Part shown: positions 34,368-43,275 of the stretch, piece by piece
How the letters are laid out: each line of letters opens with the position of its first letter
Position numbering within the stretch: position 1 is the first letter of the stretch
Assembly (NCBI GenBank): GCA_045615765.1
Contig: JAZLFM010000002.1
Coordinates: 4,209-68,208, forward strand
Source of the DNA: UBA1715 sp045615765
GTDB lineage: Bacteria; Bacteroidota; Bacteroidia; Bacteroidales; UBA1715
DNA: 64,000 nucleotides
Direction: 5' to 3'
Notes under the pieces: model-generated
What the model was told of the DNA's origin: nothing
The model's input: the letters and a program-made list of their open reading frames with translations, nothing else
The model's database searches: none
Program-made: the position numbers and the translations under genes

Positions 34368-35201
34368 TTATAGCTTTACGACTATGGAATTCGGGGAAAC
34401 ATATACTGTAGCATTCCCAAGTTCTTTTGTGCAGTGAAGCCGTGGAACGAAGTAACCGCAAGCTGCACCAAATAGGTAACCAACAACGACATCAGACAAA
34501 AAATGTTGTCCTGCTTCAATGCGCATAGCTCCAATGCAAATTGGCAGTGTGCCTGCAATTCCCCAAGTAACTAATGAAGGCCATTTTTTCTCATAAAAAT
34601 TCGACAAGATTGATGCTGCAAAAAAAGTATTGGCTGTTGCAAAAGCCGTGTGTAAGGAATAAAATGAATGTAGAGCATCTTTTTCTAGTTTATCATTTAA
34701 TGGTGCATTGTTGTTGTAAACAAATGGTCGTTTTCTTTTGCTGATATTTTTTATTAAGACATTTGTTGAGAATGTTACAGCTATTGTTTCTGCATATAAA
34801 CCAGCGTATGTTAACGAGTTGTACCAAAAAGATTTGTTATCGCTTTGAAGAATGGAAAGCACGCCAACCGATCCTATGCAAGTAAGGGCAAGACCGATAT
34901 CTATGGTTGTACTTAATTTATCAATTGACGAAGAGTAGTTCTTTGTTGCAAATTTGTCAAAGCGAGGTAAGGTAGAGTTTGTTGTAGGAAGTTCTAGTTT
35001 AGAAAGAGGTTGCATTTTTGATTGTAAGAAAAATCCTGCTCCTGAACAAACCGCAGAATATGCTATTATGGAACTTTCTGTCGAAATTTTGAAAGAATAT
35101 GGTGTTATTTTATTTATTCCAGAAGCAGAAAAACAGAATAATATAGCCACAAGAAGAGCGGTTATTTCTTTTATTTTCAATACTTTGGCAAAAGATTTCA
35201 T
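34368..35201 (-). CDS. PAP2-superfamily membrane phosphatase
   Basis: A 277-residue membrane protein with several helices and the three phosphatase signature motifs: KNISKRKRPF (Lys and Arg-Pro of motif 1), SFYSLHTA (motif 2, with Ser-Leu-His in place of the common Ser-Gly-His) and RIEAGQHFLSDVVVG (motif 3 with Arg, His and Asp). Bacteroidota relatives include lipid A phosphatases and undecaprenyl-diphosphate phosphatases. The ATG at 35201 is preferred to an in-frame TTG at 35234. Confidence 0.85.
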   Translation of the reverse strand: MKSFAKVLKIKEITALLVAILFCFSASGINKITPYSFKISTESSIIAYSAVCSGAGFFLQSKMQPLSKLELPTTNSTLPRFDKFATKNYSSSIDKLSTTIDIGLALTCIGSVGVLSILQSDNKSFWYNSLTYAGLYAETIAVTFSTNVLIKNISKRKRPFVYNNNAPLNDKLEKDALHSFYSLHTAFATANTFFAASILSNFYEKKWPSLVTWGIAGTLPICIGAMRIEAGQHFLSDVVVGYLFGAACGYFVPRLHCTKELGNATVYVSPNSIVVKL

Positions 35202-35251
35202 AGAAATGCTGTAAATTTTTGTGGAAAAATACAAAAAATAAAAGAAATGTG

Positions 35252-35259
35252 TATATTTG
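35252..35259 (+). promoter_or_regulatory. Promoter -7 box of tRNA-Leu
   Basis: TATATTTG, a full TAnnTTTG match, ends 11 bases before the tRNA-Leu 5' end. Confidence 0.6.
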
Positions 35260-35270
35260 CACCACCAAAT

Positions 35271-35354
35271 GCCAAAGTGGCGGAATTGGTAGACGCGCTG
35301 GACTCAAAATCCAGTGATAGCAATATCGTGCGGGTTCGATTCCCGCCTTTGGTA
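35271..35354 (+). tRNA. tRNA-Leu (CAA)
   Basis: An 84-base class II tRNA with a long variable arm (TGATAGCAATATCGT). Acceptor GCCAAAG pairs with CTTTGGT (one G.U), the anticodon stem CTGGA/TCCAG holds the loop CTCAAAA (anticodon CAA), and the T arm is GCGGG-TTCGATT-CCCGC. CCA is not encoded. Confidence 0.95.
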
Positions 35355-35356
35355 CT

Positions 35357-35386
35357 AAGCCTTGAAAGCGATTTTAAGGCTTTTTT
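35357..35386 (+). terminator. Terminator between tRNA-Leu and tRNA-Cys
   Basis: AAGCCTT (35357-35363) pairs with AAGGCTT (35376-35382), followed by a T run. It lies only 3 bases after the tRNA-Leu gene and 5 before tRNA-Cys, so either it attenuates readthrough to the second tRNA or the hairpin serves in processing. Confidence 0.7.
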
Positions 35387-35391
35387 AAAAC

Positions 35392-35463
35392 GGTTCCTTG
35401 GATGAGTGGTTTAGTCACCGGTCTGCAAAACCGTCTACGGCGGTTCGAATCCGCCAGGAACCT
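35392..35463 (+). tRNA. tRNA-Cys (GCA)
   Basis: A 72-base cloverleaf. Acceptor GGTTCCT/AGGAACC, T arm GGCGG-TTCGAAT-CCGCC and anticodon loop CTGCAAA give anticodon GCA. The anticodon stem closes with a C-U mismatch at its base and the D stem has one mismatch, as happens in some tRNA-Cys. Discriminator is U73, the cysteine identity base. CCA is not encoded. Confidence 0.92.
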
Positions 35464-35467
35464 CACG

Positions 35468-35509
35468 AGGGCGAAAGGCTGTAAAAAGCATTTCGCCCTT
35501 TCTTATTTT
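35468..35509 (+). terminator. Terminator after tRNA-Cys
   Basis: AGGGCGAAA (35468-35476) pairs perfectly with TTTCGCCCT (35491-35499), followed by a T-rich tail. Confidence 0.85.
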
Positions 35510-35527
35510 AGATAATTTTGTTGATAT

Positions 35528-35977
35528 ATGAAGAATAGTTTCGTCTGTATAAAGTGTCTATTTCCTTTTCTTGTAATTTTAGTTTTAAGTTTATCATCTT
35601 GTGAAAAACGGACAGATCGTGCGTTTTTGCATAACGATACAGACCAGGGAGTAACAGTACAGTATTGTTTTCAGTCGTGGAATGAAAATCCAGTAAGTGT
35701 TTATGTTGGCTCTGGTGAAGAACTTGAGATTCCAGATATAGATCATTGGAATATTATTCATCCATCAAATCAAGATTCTGTGGTTTTTGTGTTTGACGAT
35801 AGTGTTAGAATAGTCCATTATTATGAGATGTTGTTAGATTCTACTGGTCTTGGACATGAAGTATATACTCCAGAGTTGAACAATATTATGTCGGATTTTT
35901 TGTCTCCAAATCCAAGCTGGACAGAGAAGAATACGAGTGGTAACAAATGGAGAACGGATTATTATATCCGTAGATAG
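35528..35977 (+). CDS. Small lipoprotein of unknown function
   Basis: A 149-residue protein with a signal peptide and a clear lipobox (LSLSSC, Cys25). The mature part is acidic and aromatic, with a beta-rich pattern (GVTVQYCFQSW, NPVSVYVGSGEELEIP, DSVVFVFDDSVRIVHYY). No family was recognised. It lies between the tRNA terminator and rpiB and probably forms its own unit. Confidence 0.65.
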   Translation: MKNSFVCIKCLFPFLVILVLSLSSCEKRTDRAFLHNDTDQGVTVQYCFQSWNENPVSVYVGSGEELEIPDIDHWNIIHPSNQDSVVFVFDDSVRIVHYYEMLLDSTGLGHEVYTPELNNIMSDFLSPNPSWTEKNTSGNKWRTDYYIRR

Positions 35978-36050
35978 GTGCTTTCGTTATTTTATGAGAA
36001 TTTTGTTTCATAAAATTTTGAAAAGCGACCATAAAAACATTCAAAAAGCC

Positions 36051-36058
36051 TATTTTTG
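36051..36058 (+). promoter_or_regulatory. Promoter -7 box of rpiB-lutB
   Basis: TATTTTTG matches TAnnTTTG and ends 21 bases before the rpiB ATG. Confidence 0.55.
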
Positions 36059-36079
36059 TAAAAAATTGATATAACGAGA

Positions 36080-36517
36080 ATGGAAAATAAGAAAATAGCA
36101 ATTGCTTGTGACCATGCTGGTTACCAGATGAAGGAATTTGTAAAGAAACAATTAGCTGAAGCGAACTACGAAATTGTAGATTATGGAACAAACTCTGACG
36201 CGTCTGTTGATTATCCAGATTATGCTCACAAGGTTGGTGCAGCGATTAGTAATGGCGAATTCGAAATAGGTTTTGTTCTTTGTGGCTCTGGCAATGGAGT
36301 GAATATGACAGTGAACAAACATAAAGGTGTTCGTTCTGCTCTTTGTTGGAACGAAGAAATTGCTCGTTTAGCTCGTGCTCATAATAACGCGAACATTTGT
36401 GCTATTCCGGCGCGTTTCATCCCTGCACAAGATGCTTGGAGAATAATTCAAACATTTTTATCTACAGAATTCGAAGGCGGACGCCATCTAAATAGAATCA
36501 ACAAAATCGATTTGTAG
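36080..36517 (+). CDS. rpiB: Ribose-5-phosphate isomerase B
   Basis: A 145-residue RpiB of normal length, interconverting ribose 5-phosphate and ribulose 5-phosphate in the non-oxidative pentose phosphate pathway. Family motifs are ACDHAGYQMKE (Asp11, His12), DYGTNSDASVDYPDYA, and the catalytic loop LCGSGNGVNMTVNK containing Cys68. The stop is followed by one base and then the lutB ATG, so the two are co-transcribed. Confidence 0.95.
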   Translation: MENKKIAIACDHAGYQMKEFVKKQLAEANYEIVDYGTNSDASVDYPDYAHKVGAAISNGEFEIGFVLCGSGNGVNMTVNKHKGVRSALCWNEEIARLARAHNNANICAIPARFIPAQDAWRIIQTFLSTEFEGGRHLNRINKIDL

Positions 36518-36518
36518 T

Positions 36519-37886
36519 ATGTCAAATCAAAAGGCAAAAAAATTCCAAATAGACGCCGCTCGTGTGTCTTTTGACGAAAAACACCGTAAGACAATACGGT
36601 TCAACATGGGTAAATATTATGCTGCTGTTTCTAAGGGAAAAGCTCGTTATCAAAGTTTCGAGGCTACTCGTGAAAAAGCTGCTGCTATTAAACGACATAC
36701 TATCGAACATCTTGCAGAGTATCTACAACAGTTCGAAAAGAATTTTACCGCTAATGGTGGTACCGTTCTTTGGGCTCGCACTGCTGACGATGCAATAGCT
36801 TATATCACAAAGATTTTCCAAGAAAACAATGTAAAGTCTATTGTGAAAAGTAAGTCTATGACGACAGAGGAAATCGAATTAAACGAAAATCTAAAGAAAA
36901 TAGGTGTTGAGTCTGTCGAAACGGATTTGGGTGAATACATAGTTCAACTTGCAGGTGAAAAACCATACCATATTGTAACTCCAGCTATGCATAAGTCAAA
37001 GGCTGATGTTGCCCAATTGTTTAACAAGCATTTTGGATTCCCATTGGAAAGTTCTGCGGAGGAAATGACTATGCTTGCTCGTGCAAAGTTGAGAGAAAAA
37101 TATCTTGCTGCCGATGCTGGTATAACAGGTGCAAACTTTATTGTCGCTGACAAAGGTGCTATTGCTGTCACAGAGAATGAAGGTAATGCAATTATGTCAA
37201 CCTCGTTTCCAAAAATTCAGATAGCAATTGCTGGTATCGAAAAGATTATTCCTTCGTATAAGGATTTGGCATTGTTTTGGCCTCATCTAGCGCAAAACGG
37301 CACAGGTCAACCAATTACGGCATATAGTTCTGCATTTAGTGGTCCTAAAAAAGATAATGAATCTCATGGACCAGAAAAAATGTATGTGATTTTGTTGGAC
37401 AATGGTCGTACAAATATATATAAGCAAGACAAATTCAGAGTTGCTCTTACTTGTATTCGTTGCGGTGCGTGTTTAAATGCTTGTCCAATCTATAAAAACA
37501 TTGGCGGTTATACATACGACACAACATACCAAGGTCCTATCGGAACGGTTATTTCTCCACATTTGAAAGGTTTTGACCAACTTGCGCATCTTTGTACTGC
37601 ATGTTCTTTATGTGCAAATTGTGCAAGTGTTTGTCCTGTAAAAATGCCTTTGAATGATTTGATATTGGAAAATCGAAAATTGGCAGTAGAAGGCGGTTAT
37701 TTTTCTTCGTTGGAAAAACCAGTTGTAGGCGGATTCACGTTCTTTACAAAATCTGCGAGCCGAATGGATTGCGTTGGCGGTGGGATGAAAAACTTTGCAG
37801 CTAAATGTTTGGGTAAAAATGTATGGGGATCGAAACGTGCATTTCCAAAATTTGCGAAAAAATCATTCCGAAAACTACATAAATAA
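36519..37886 (+). CDS. LutB-family Fe-S protein (lactate utilisation protein B-like)
   Basis: A 455-residue protein. The N-terminal LUD domain (about residues 60-300: TVLWARTADDAIAYI, KSIVKSKSMTTEEIELNE) is followed by two [4Fe-4S] motifs: CIRCGACLNACP from residue 312 and CTACSLCANCASVCP from 359. LutB works with LutA and LutC to oxidise L-lactate to pyruvate, but neither partner gene is next to this one. Here it follows rpiB with a 1-base gap. Electron transfer is a safe statement; lactate as substrate is inferred from family only. Confidence 0.85.
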   Translation: MSNQKAKKFQIDAARVSFDEKHRKTIRFNMGKYYAAVSKGKARYQSFEATREKAAAIKRHTIEHLAEYLQQFEKNFTANGGTVLWARTADDAIAYITKIFQENNVKSIVKSKSMTTEEIELNENLKKIGVESVETDLGEYIVQLAGEKPYHIVTPAMHKSKADVAQLFNKHFGFPLESSAEEMTMLARAKLREKYLAADAGITGANFIVADKGAIAVTENEGNAIMSTSFPKIQIAIAGIEKIIPSYKDLALFWPHLAQNGTGQPITAYSSAFSGPKKDNESHGPEKMYVILLDNGRTNIYKQDKFRVALTCIRCGACLNACPIYKNIGGYTYDTTYQGPIGTVISPHLKGFDQLAHLCTACSLCANCASVCPVKMPLNDLILENRKLAVEGGYFSSLEKPVVGGFTFFTKSASRMDCVGGGMKNFAAKCLGKNVWGSKRAFPKFAKKSFRKLHK

Positions 37887-37898
37887 TAGAATTATGGG

Positions 37899-37926
37899 AA
37901 GGCGGATGGTAAATAAAATCCGCCTT
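37899..37926 (+). terminator. Hairpin after lutB
   Basis: AAGGCGGAT pairs with ATCCGCCTT (37899-37907 with 37918-37926). There is no T run directly after it, so termination strength is uncertain. Confidence 0.5.
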
Positions 37927-37953
37927 ACATATTATTCATTCGGAAATAAAATA

Positions 37954-37961
37954 TATATTTG
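37954..37961 (+). promoter_or_regulatory. Promoter -7 box of secDF
   Basis: TATATTTG, a full TAnnTTTG match, lies 44 bases upstream of the secDF ATG, giving a leader of about 37 bases. Confidence 0.55.
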
Positions 37962-38005
37962 CCGTCTAAAAAATTGAATAACTAGTTAACTTAATTAATA
38001 AAAAG

Positions 38006-41000
38006 ATGCAAAATAAAGGATTTATCCGTATCTTCACAGTGTTGTTGGTGTTAGCAGCACTTTATTCTCTTTCATTTACATACTTTACATCAAAGGCTAA
38101 TCGCGATGCTGATTCTTATGCAAAAGAAAAAGCTGGTAATGACAATGTAGCGTATGCAACTTATCAAAAACAATACTTGGATTCTCTTTCTCAAGTAGAA
38201 GATTACTATAACTTCTTTTGGTTGAGAAAATTCAGTTTGAATGAATGTCATCAACATGAATTGAATCTTGGTTTGGACTTGAAGGGTGGTATGAACGTTA
38301 CTCTTCAAATTTCAACTCGTGATTTGATTAAAAACCTTTCTTCTGATGGTGATGCAGACACAATGTTGATTAACACATTGAATCTTGCTGACAAATATGA
38401 ACAAGAAGCTGGTGAGACATACATCACTGCATTCGGTAAAGCATTTGAAAAATTGTATCCTTCGAACTTCATGCGTACAATGTTTGTAGCAAATGAAGAC
38501 ATGATGGGTAAAATCAACTACAATTCTACAAATGACGACGTATTGAAAGTTTTACAAGCAGAAGAAACTTCAGCTATCGAAAATACTTTCAATGTAATTA
38601 GAACTCGTATTGACCGTTTTGGTGTAACACAACCTAACATCCAAAATGTTGGTGGTGGAAGAATCCTAGTTGAACTTCCAGGTGTTGAAGATCGTGAACG
38701 TGTTCGTGACCTTTTGGAAAGTTCTGCTCAATTGGAGTTCTGGGAAACATACAACAACTCTGAAGTATATGAGGTTTTATTCGCAATCAATAACACTCTT
38801 GCTGCAATGAATAAAATTGCAGAACCTGCTAAAGCTGACAGTGTTGCTTCTGTAGCAACAAAAGACACAACTTCTGCAACAGAATTGTCGTTGAGCGAAC
38901 AAATCAAGCAAGATTCTGCAGCAGTTGATTCTGCTCAAATGATGGCTCAAAATGCTGAAGAGTTCAAAAAAGCAAATCCATTGTTTGCTCTTTTAACTCC
39001 AAACATTGACCGTGAAGGTCGTTTAGGTTATGGTCCTATCGTTGGTTATGCAAATAAATCTTCTTTAGCTCAAATCGATTCAATTTTAGCTAAACCAGAA
39101 ATCAAGGCTATCATTCTTGAAAATGCTCCTGAATTAAAATTGACTTGGTCTAAAAAAGCAGACAACGGTATCTATACTTTGATTGCTCTTAAAGATGCTG
39201 ATTTAGATGGTCACGCTTCTTTGGAAGGTGATGTGGTTGTTGATGCTCGTCCTGAGTTCTCTAACACAAACGGTAGCGCAAGTGTTCGTATGGTTATGAA
39301 CAACGAAGGTGCTAAAGAATGGAAACGATTGACAAAAGAAAACATCAAACGTTCTGTGGCAATTGTTCTTGATGGTTATGTATATTCTTACCCAACAGTT
39401 CAATCTGAAATTGGTGATGGTATTTCTTCAATTACTGGTGATTTTACTATTGCTCAAGCAACTGACTTGGCAAATATTTTGAAATCTGGTAAACTTTCAG
39501 CTCGCGCTCACATTATGAATGCTGAATTCGTAGGTCCTTCACTTGGTAAGGAATCTATCAAAACAGGTATTCTTTCATTCGTGTTCGCATTTATCTTGGT
39601 ACTTGTATATATGATTTTCTACTACAGAAAAGCGGGTTTTGTTGCAAGTATTGCTTTATTGTTGAACTTATTCTTGATTTTTGGTGTACTTGCTTCTATC
39701 GGTGCAGTTCTTACATTGTCGGGTATCGCAGGTATCGTATTAACTCTTGGTATGGCTGTCGATGCGAACGTAATTATTTACGAACGTGTTCGTGAAGAAT
39801 TAGCTGCTGGTAAAGGTGTTCGTTTGGCAATCGCCGATGGTTTCAAAAATGCTTATTCTGCAATCATCGATGGTCAGGTTACAACATTCTTGACTGGTTT
39901 GATTTTGTTCATCTTCGGTACAGGACCTATTCAAGGTTTCGCAACAACATTGTTGATTGGTATCTTGACATCTTTGTTCTGCGGTATTTTCATCACTCGT
40001 TTGGTATTCGAAGGATTATTGGACAAGAAGAAAGAAATTTCTTTCGATAGCAATTTGACTCGTGGTGCATTCAAAAATGTAAACATCGATTTCATTAAGA
40101 GTGGTAAAGTCACTGCAATTATCTCTGGTATTTTGGTTGTAGGTTCTCTACTTTCAATTGCTGTAAGAGGTTTCGATGTTGGTGTTGATTTCGCTGGTGG
40201 TCGTTCATTCGTAATCACATTACAAGGTGAACGTAATGTAGAAGCGATTGCTCAATCGTTGGCTCCTCAATTCGATGGTGCTGCTCCTGAAGTAAAGACT
40301 TACGGTGCTTCTGATGTTAAGATTACAACAAACTACAAAATCAATGAAAAATCTGACGAAGGTCATGATATCAATGCAGAAGTAGAAGAAAAACTTTTCA
40401 ATGGTATCAAACCATTCTTGGCAGAAGGTGCAACATTGGAATCATTCAAACAAGATAACTTGAAACAATCAGATATGGTTGGTCCTACAATCGCAAACGA
40501 TATCATCTTCGGTGCTATTGTAGCTATCATCATCGCTTTGATCTGTATGTTCTTGTACATCTTCGTACGATTCTCTAAATGGCAATATGGTATTGGTGCT
40601 GTAGCTGCATTGTTCCACGATACAATTATTGTAATCGGTGTGTATTCAATCCTTTATGGTATTGTTCCTTTCTCATTAGAAATTGGTCAAACATTCGTTG
40701 CAGCAATTTTGACTATTATTGGTTACTCAATCAACGATACTGTGGTTGTATTCGACCGTATTCGTGAATTCACTCGTGAATATCCAAAACGTCAAACTCG
40801 TATGTTGTTCAACCAAGGTATCAATAGTACAATCAGTCGTACAATCAATACTTCTATGACTACATTCGTAACATTGTTGATTATGTTCATCTTTGGTGCA
40901 GATTCAATCAAAGGTTTCGTATTCTCAATGGCAATCGGTGTAATCATCGGTACTTACTCTTCATTGTTCGTAGCTTCTCCAATCTCGTATGCATTGATGA

Positions 41001-41032
41001 AGAAAAACGAAGGTGAAGTAGAATCAAAGTAA
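38006..41032 (+). CDS. secDF: Fused protein translocase subunit SecDF
   Basis: A 1008-residue inner-membrane protein that uses the proton gradient to pull exported proteins through SecYEG. SecD and SecF, separate in E. coli, are fused, as is usual in Bacteroidota. SecD motifs are LGLDLKGGMNVTLQ (about 92-105) and LGMAVDANVIIYERVREE; the SecF half has VGVDFAGGRSFVI and YSINDTVVVFDRIRE. About 12 membrane helices are visible. A long Ala/Ser/Asp-rich insert lies in the first periplasmic domain (about 270-320). A strong terminator follows. Confidence 0.97.
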   Translation: MQNKGFIRIFTVLLVLAALYSLSFTYFTSKANRDADSYAKEKAGNDNVAYATYQKQYLDSLSQVEDYYNFFWLRKFSLNECHQHELNLGLDLKGGMNVTLQISTRDLIKNLSSDGDADTMLINTLNLADKYEQEAGETYITAFGKAFEKLYPSNFMRTMFVANEDMMGKINYNSTNDDVLKVLQAEETSAIENTFNVIRTRIDRFGVTQPNIQNVGGGRILVELPGVEDRERVRDLLESSAQLEFWETYNNSEVYEVLFAINNTLAAMNKIAEPAKADSVASVATKDTTSATELSLSEQIKQDSAAVDSAQMMAQNAEEFKKANPLFALLTPNIDREGRLGYGPIVGYANKSSLAQIDSILAKPEIKAIILENAPELKLTWSKKADNGIYTLIALKDADLDGHASLEGDVVVDARPEFSNTNGSASVRMVMNNEGAKEWKRLTKENIKRSVAIVLDGYVYSYPTVQSEIGDGISSITGDFTIAQATDLANILKSGKLSARAHIMNAEFVGPSLGKESIKTGILSFVFAFILVLVYMIFYYRKAGFVASIALLLNLFLIFGVLASIGAVLTLSGIAGIVLTLGMAVDANVIIYERVREELAAGKGVRLAIADGFKNAYSAIIDGQVTTFLTGLILFIFGTGPIQGFATTLLIGILTSLFCGIFITRLVFEGLLDKKKEISFDSNLTRGAFKNVNIDFIKSGKVTAIISGILVVGSLLSIAVRGFDVGVDFAGGRSFVITLQGERNVEAIAQSLAPQFDGAAPEVKTYGASDVKITTNYKINEKSDEGHDINAEVEEKLFNGIKPFLAEGATLESFKQDNLKQSDMVGPTIANDIIFGAIVAIIIALICMFLYIFVRFSKWQYGIGAVAALFHDTIIVIGVYSILYGIVPFSLEIGQTFVAAILTIIGYSINDTVVVFDRIREFTREYPKRQTRMLFNQGINSTISRTINTSMTTFVTLLIMFIFGADSIKGFVFSMAIGVIIGTYSSLFVASPISYALMKKNEGEVESK

Positions 41033-41055
41033 TCATTCGTTGATTTTATATAGAA

Positions 41056-41086
41056 AGAGAGCATCAAACCGGTGCTCTCTTTTTTT
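41056..41086 (+). terminator. Terminator after secDF
   Basis: AGAGAGCA (41056-41063) pairs with TGCTCTCT (41073-41080), followed by seven T residues. Confidence 0.9.
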
Positions 41087-41102
41087 GTGCATTTGAAAAA
41101 TG

Positions 41103-41110
41103 TATATTTG
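41103..41110 (+). promoter_or_regulatory. Promoter -7 box of kdsA
   Basis: TATATTTG matches TAnnTTTG, 18 bases upstream of the ATG at 41129. A TTG at 41085 gives a spacer of only 15 bases, so the -33 element is doubtful. Confidence 0.55.
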
Positions 41111-41128
41111 TAAAGAAAAATTTTGACT

Positions 41129-41887
41129 ATGGAACAAAAACCTATTTTCATCGCAGGTCCATGTGTAATAGAATCTATGGACGTATTGGAGGAAGTTGCA
41201 GCAGAATTAGTTCGCTTAAATGCAAAACATAATCTGTCGATCTATTTTAAGGCATCTTTTGACAAAGCAAATAGAACTTCTTTACAATCATTCCGTGGAC
41301 CAGGATTAGAAAAAGGTTTACAAATGTTGGCTGATATAAAATCAAAATATGGTTTACAGATTGTAACAGACATACACGAATCCTATCAAGCAGATTCAGT
41401 GGGACAAGTGGTTGATGTGTTGCAAATACCAGCGTTTCTCTGTCGTCAGACAGATTTGTTGGTTGCTGCAGCAAAGACGGGGAAAATTGTCAATATTAAA
41501 AAAGCACAATTTCTTTCAGGAAATGATATGCAGTTTCCGGTCGAAAAAGTTCGTCAGTCGGGAAATGACAAGGTGTGGTTGACAGAACGTGGAAATATGT
41601 ATGGATATAATAATTTAGCTGTTGATTTTAGAAATCTTGCCGATATGAAGCAATATACGCCAACTGTGCTTATGGATTGTACGCACTCTGTACAGCGTCC
41701 TGGTGCAGCTGGAGGTAAAAGTGGTGGCGATCGTCGTTTTGTTCCTGCTATGGCGTTGGCAGCAAAGGCATTTGGTGCTTCAGGTTATTTCTTTGAAATT
41801 CATCCTAATCCGGAGGAAGCCAAAAGCGATGGACCAAATATGCTGTATTTACATGATTTTGAATCTGTTGTTGCCAGTTTGCTGTAA
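41129..41887 (+). CDS. kdsA: 3-deoxy-8-phosphooctulonate synthase (KDO-8-phosphate synthase)
   Basis: A 252-residue cytoplasmic enzyme condensing arabinose 5-phosphate with phosphoenolpyruvate, the first committed step toward KDO for lipopolysaccharide. Motifs are FIAGPCVIES, FKASFDKANRTS, RGPGLEKGL, KKAQFLSG, TERGNMYGYNNLAVD, DCTHSVQRPG and FFEIHPNPEEAKSDGPN. A cysteine in AGPC and the overall form match the metal or non-metal KdsA group without deciding which. The ATG at 41129 is preferred to an in-frame TTG two codons upstream. Confidence 0.96.
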   Translation: MEQKPIFIAGPCVIESMDVLEEVAAELVRLNAKHNLSIYFKASFDKANRTSLQSFRGPGLEKGLQMLADIKSKYGLQIVTDIHESYQADSVGQVVDVLQIPAFLCRQTDLLVAAAKTGKIVNIKKAQFLSGNDMQFPVEKVRQSGNDKVWLTERGNMYGYNNLAVDFRNLADMKQYTPTVLMDCTHSVQRPGAAGGKSGGDRRFVPAMALAAKAFGASGYFFEIHPNPEEAKSDGPNMLYLHDFESVVASLL

Positions 41888-41904
41888 TTACATAACTCTG
41901 CCAT

Positions 41905-41932
41905 TGTCATACTAAATGCAGTGAAGAATCTC
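41905..41932. repeat. Candidate dispersed intergenic repeat fragment
   Basis: The sequence from TGTCATACTAAATG to GTGAAGAATCTC resembles the widely seen intergenic motif of the form GTCATTCTGAACG-AGTGAAGAATC in Bacteroidota and other genomes. It sits between the converging kdsA and glycosyltransferase genes. Only one copy occurs in this window, so the repeat status rests on recollection. Confidence 0.4.
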
Positions 41933-41943
41933 TTTGTAAATTT

Positions 41944-43191
41944 TTACTGCACTTGTTTGGCAAGTTTTCTATATTTTTCTAATAGTGCAAAAACATCTTT
42001 TTCTTCTACTGCGAGTAGTTTTGCTGCTACTTGTTCTATAGGAACGCGCTCAAATTTGTTTAAATGAACAAAATTCAGGAATTTATATACCATAAATCCG
42101 TTAAACCAATTAAAAAAACGTTTTTGAAAAGACAGAAATGAAGTTGAATTTTTCTGAATTTCTGCTAGTTTTTTCAAATAAATATCTTGAGGAATGAACT
42201 CTTGCAAATACGGATGTAGTGTGCTATAGGTCTCTTTGGGCAAGTTTTTGTATAAATCTGTAAGTTGTGAAAAAAACGCTTGTAGTATATCAAAACTTTC
42301 GTGGGTAAATGTTTTGTAAAGAGGACTTTCGCTTGTCGAAAATTCTGTGATTTTTGCCACGACAGTTCCTGTTCCAAAAGGAACGCGAGTAGAAACACGC
42401 GATGATGGGTGAACAACAGTTGTCTTTATTTCTGCACACCTTTCAGCTTGAAAAACTTTTTGCAAAAAATAAAAGTCTTCACCTGCTTGTCGTTTGTTCA
42501 TACCACCTTGTTTACAATATGCACTTGCAGTTATGGAGAAACAAGATCCTACAGTGTGGTATAGAAACGGGAATCCACATCGGCGTAATTGTTCTACATA
42601 GTATCGCATATATAATTCGTATTGGGCTATTGCGTAATATTGACATTGAGGCAAATCACCTTTCAATGGATGCTCAAAATATATAGTTGCCGCATTACAG
42701 GCTGTTTCTGTGTAAAATCGTTCAATCGCAGTGAAATAATTGTGCTCTACGATTGTATCGGCGTCACAAGATATAATTATCCCATTTTGATTATTTATCT
42801 CGTCAAAGCGATGGATAGCCTCGTCCATAGCTATTTTTCTTGCCAACCCAACGCCTGCAATTTTTGTAGGCATATTTTGCTCTAATATTGGAAAGAATTG
42901 AATCCATTGTTTGTGATTCCGCTCATTAAAATCAAGAATGTCTTGGTATGTCTTTTTATTTTGCGATATAACGCGTTCTGGAGCGTTTTCGGCATTGTTT
43001 ACTATAATTATAACTTCAACTGCGCACGAAGGCTCATCGCAGGCTTGTAATGACTGTAGCGTTTCAAGTATCAATGGCTCGTCGTAACATGGTATGGTTA
43101 CAATCATATTGACTCTGGTGTCTATAGGATTATACAGTCGTTTTGGGGAAACCTCAAAGCGAGAAAAATATGTTTCAAAAATTGGAACCAT
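41944..43191 (-). CDS. Family 2 glycosyltransferase (GT-A fold)
   Basis: A 415-residue protein whose first half is a GT2 domain: MIVTIPCYDEPLILETLQSL at the start, VEVIIIVNNAE, and the metal-binding DAD in GIIISCDADTIV. A later acceptor region contains GGMNKRQAGEDFYFLQK, the ED of the usual catalytic-base motif. The C-terminal part is helical and of unknown function. No membrane helices are seen. The ATG at 43191 is used; an in-frame GTG at 43224 would add 11 residues. The sugar and acceptor are unknown. Confidence 0.8.
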   Translation of the reverse strand: MVPIFETYFSRFEVSPKRLYNPIDTRVNMIVTIPCYDEPLILETLQSLQACDEPSCAVEVIIIVNNAENAPERVISQNKKTYQDILDFNERNHKQWIQFFPILEQNMPTKIAGVGLARKIAMDEAIHRFDEINNQNGIIISCDADTIVEHNYFTAIERFYTETACNAATIYFEHPLKGDLPQCQYYAIAQYELYMRYYVEQLRRCGFPFLYHTVGSCFSITASAYCKQGGMNKRQAGEDFYFLQKVFQAERCAEIKTTVVHPSSRVSTRVPFGTGTVVAKITEFSTSESPLYKTFTHESFDILQAFFSQLTDLYKNLPKETYSTLHPYLQEFIPQDIYLKKLAEIQKNSTSFLSFQKRFFNWFNGFMVYKFLNFVHLNKFERVPIEQVAAKLLAVEEKDVFALLEKYRKLAKQVQ

Positions 43192-43252
43192 CTTGTATTT
43201 CTTGTAAAAATATATGTCTTTCACGAAAATTCCTAATGTGAAAACAATTCTG

Positions 43253-43260
43253 TATTTTTG
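43253..43260 (+). promoter_or_regulatory. Promoter -7 box of pepT
   Basis: TATTTTTG matches TAnnTTTG and ends 15 bases before the ATG at 43276. An in-frame TTG at 43258 lies inside the box and is rejected as start. Confidence 0.55.
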
Positions 43261-43275
43261 AAAAAAGAATTACCG

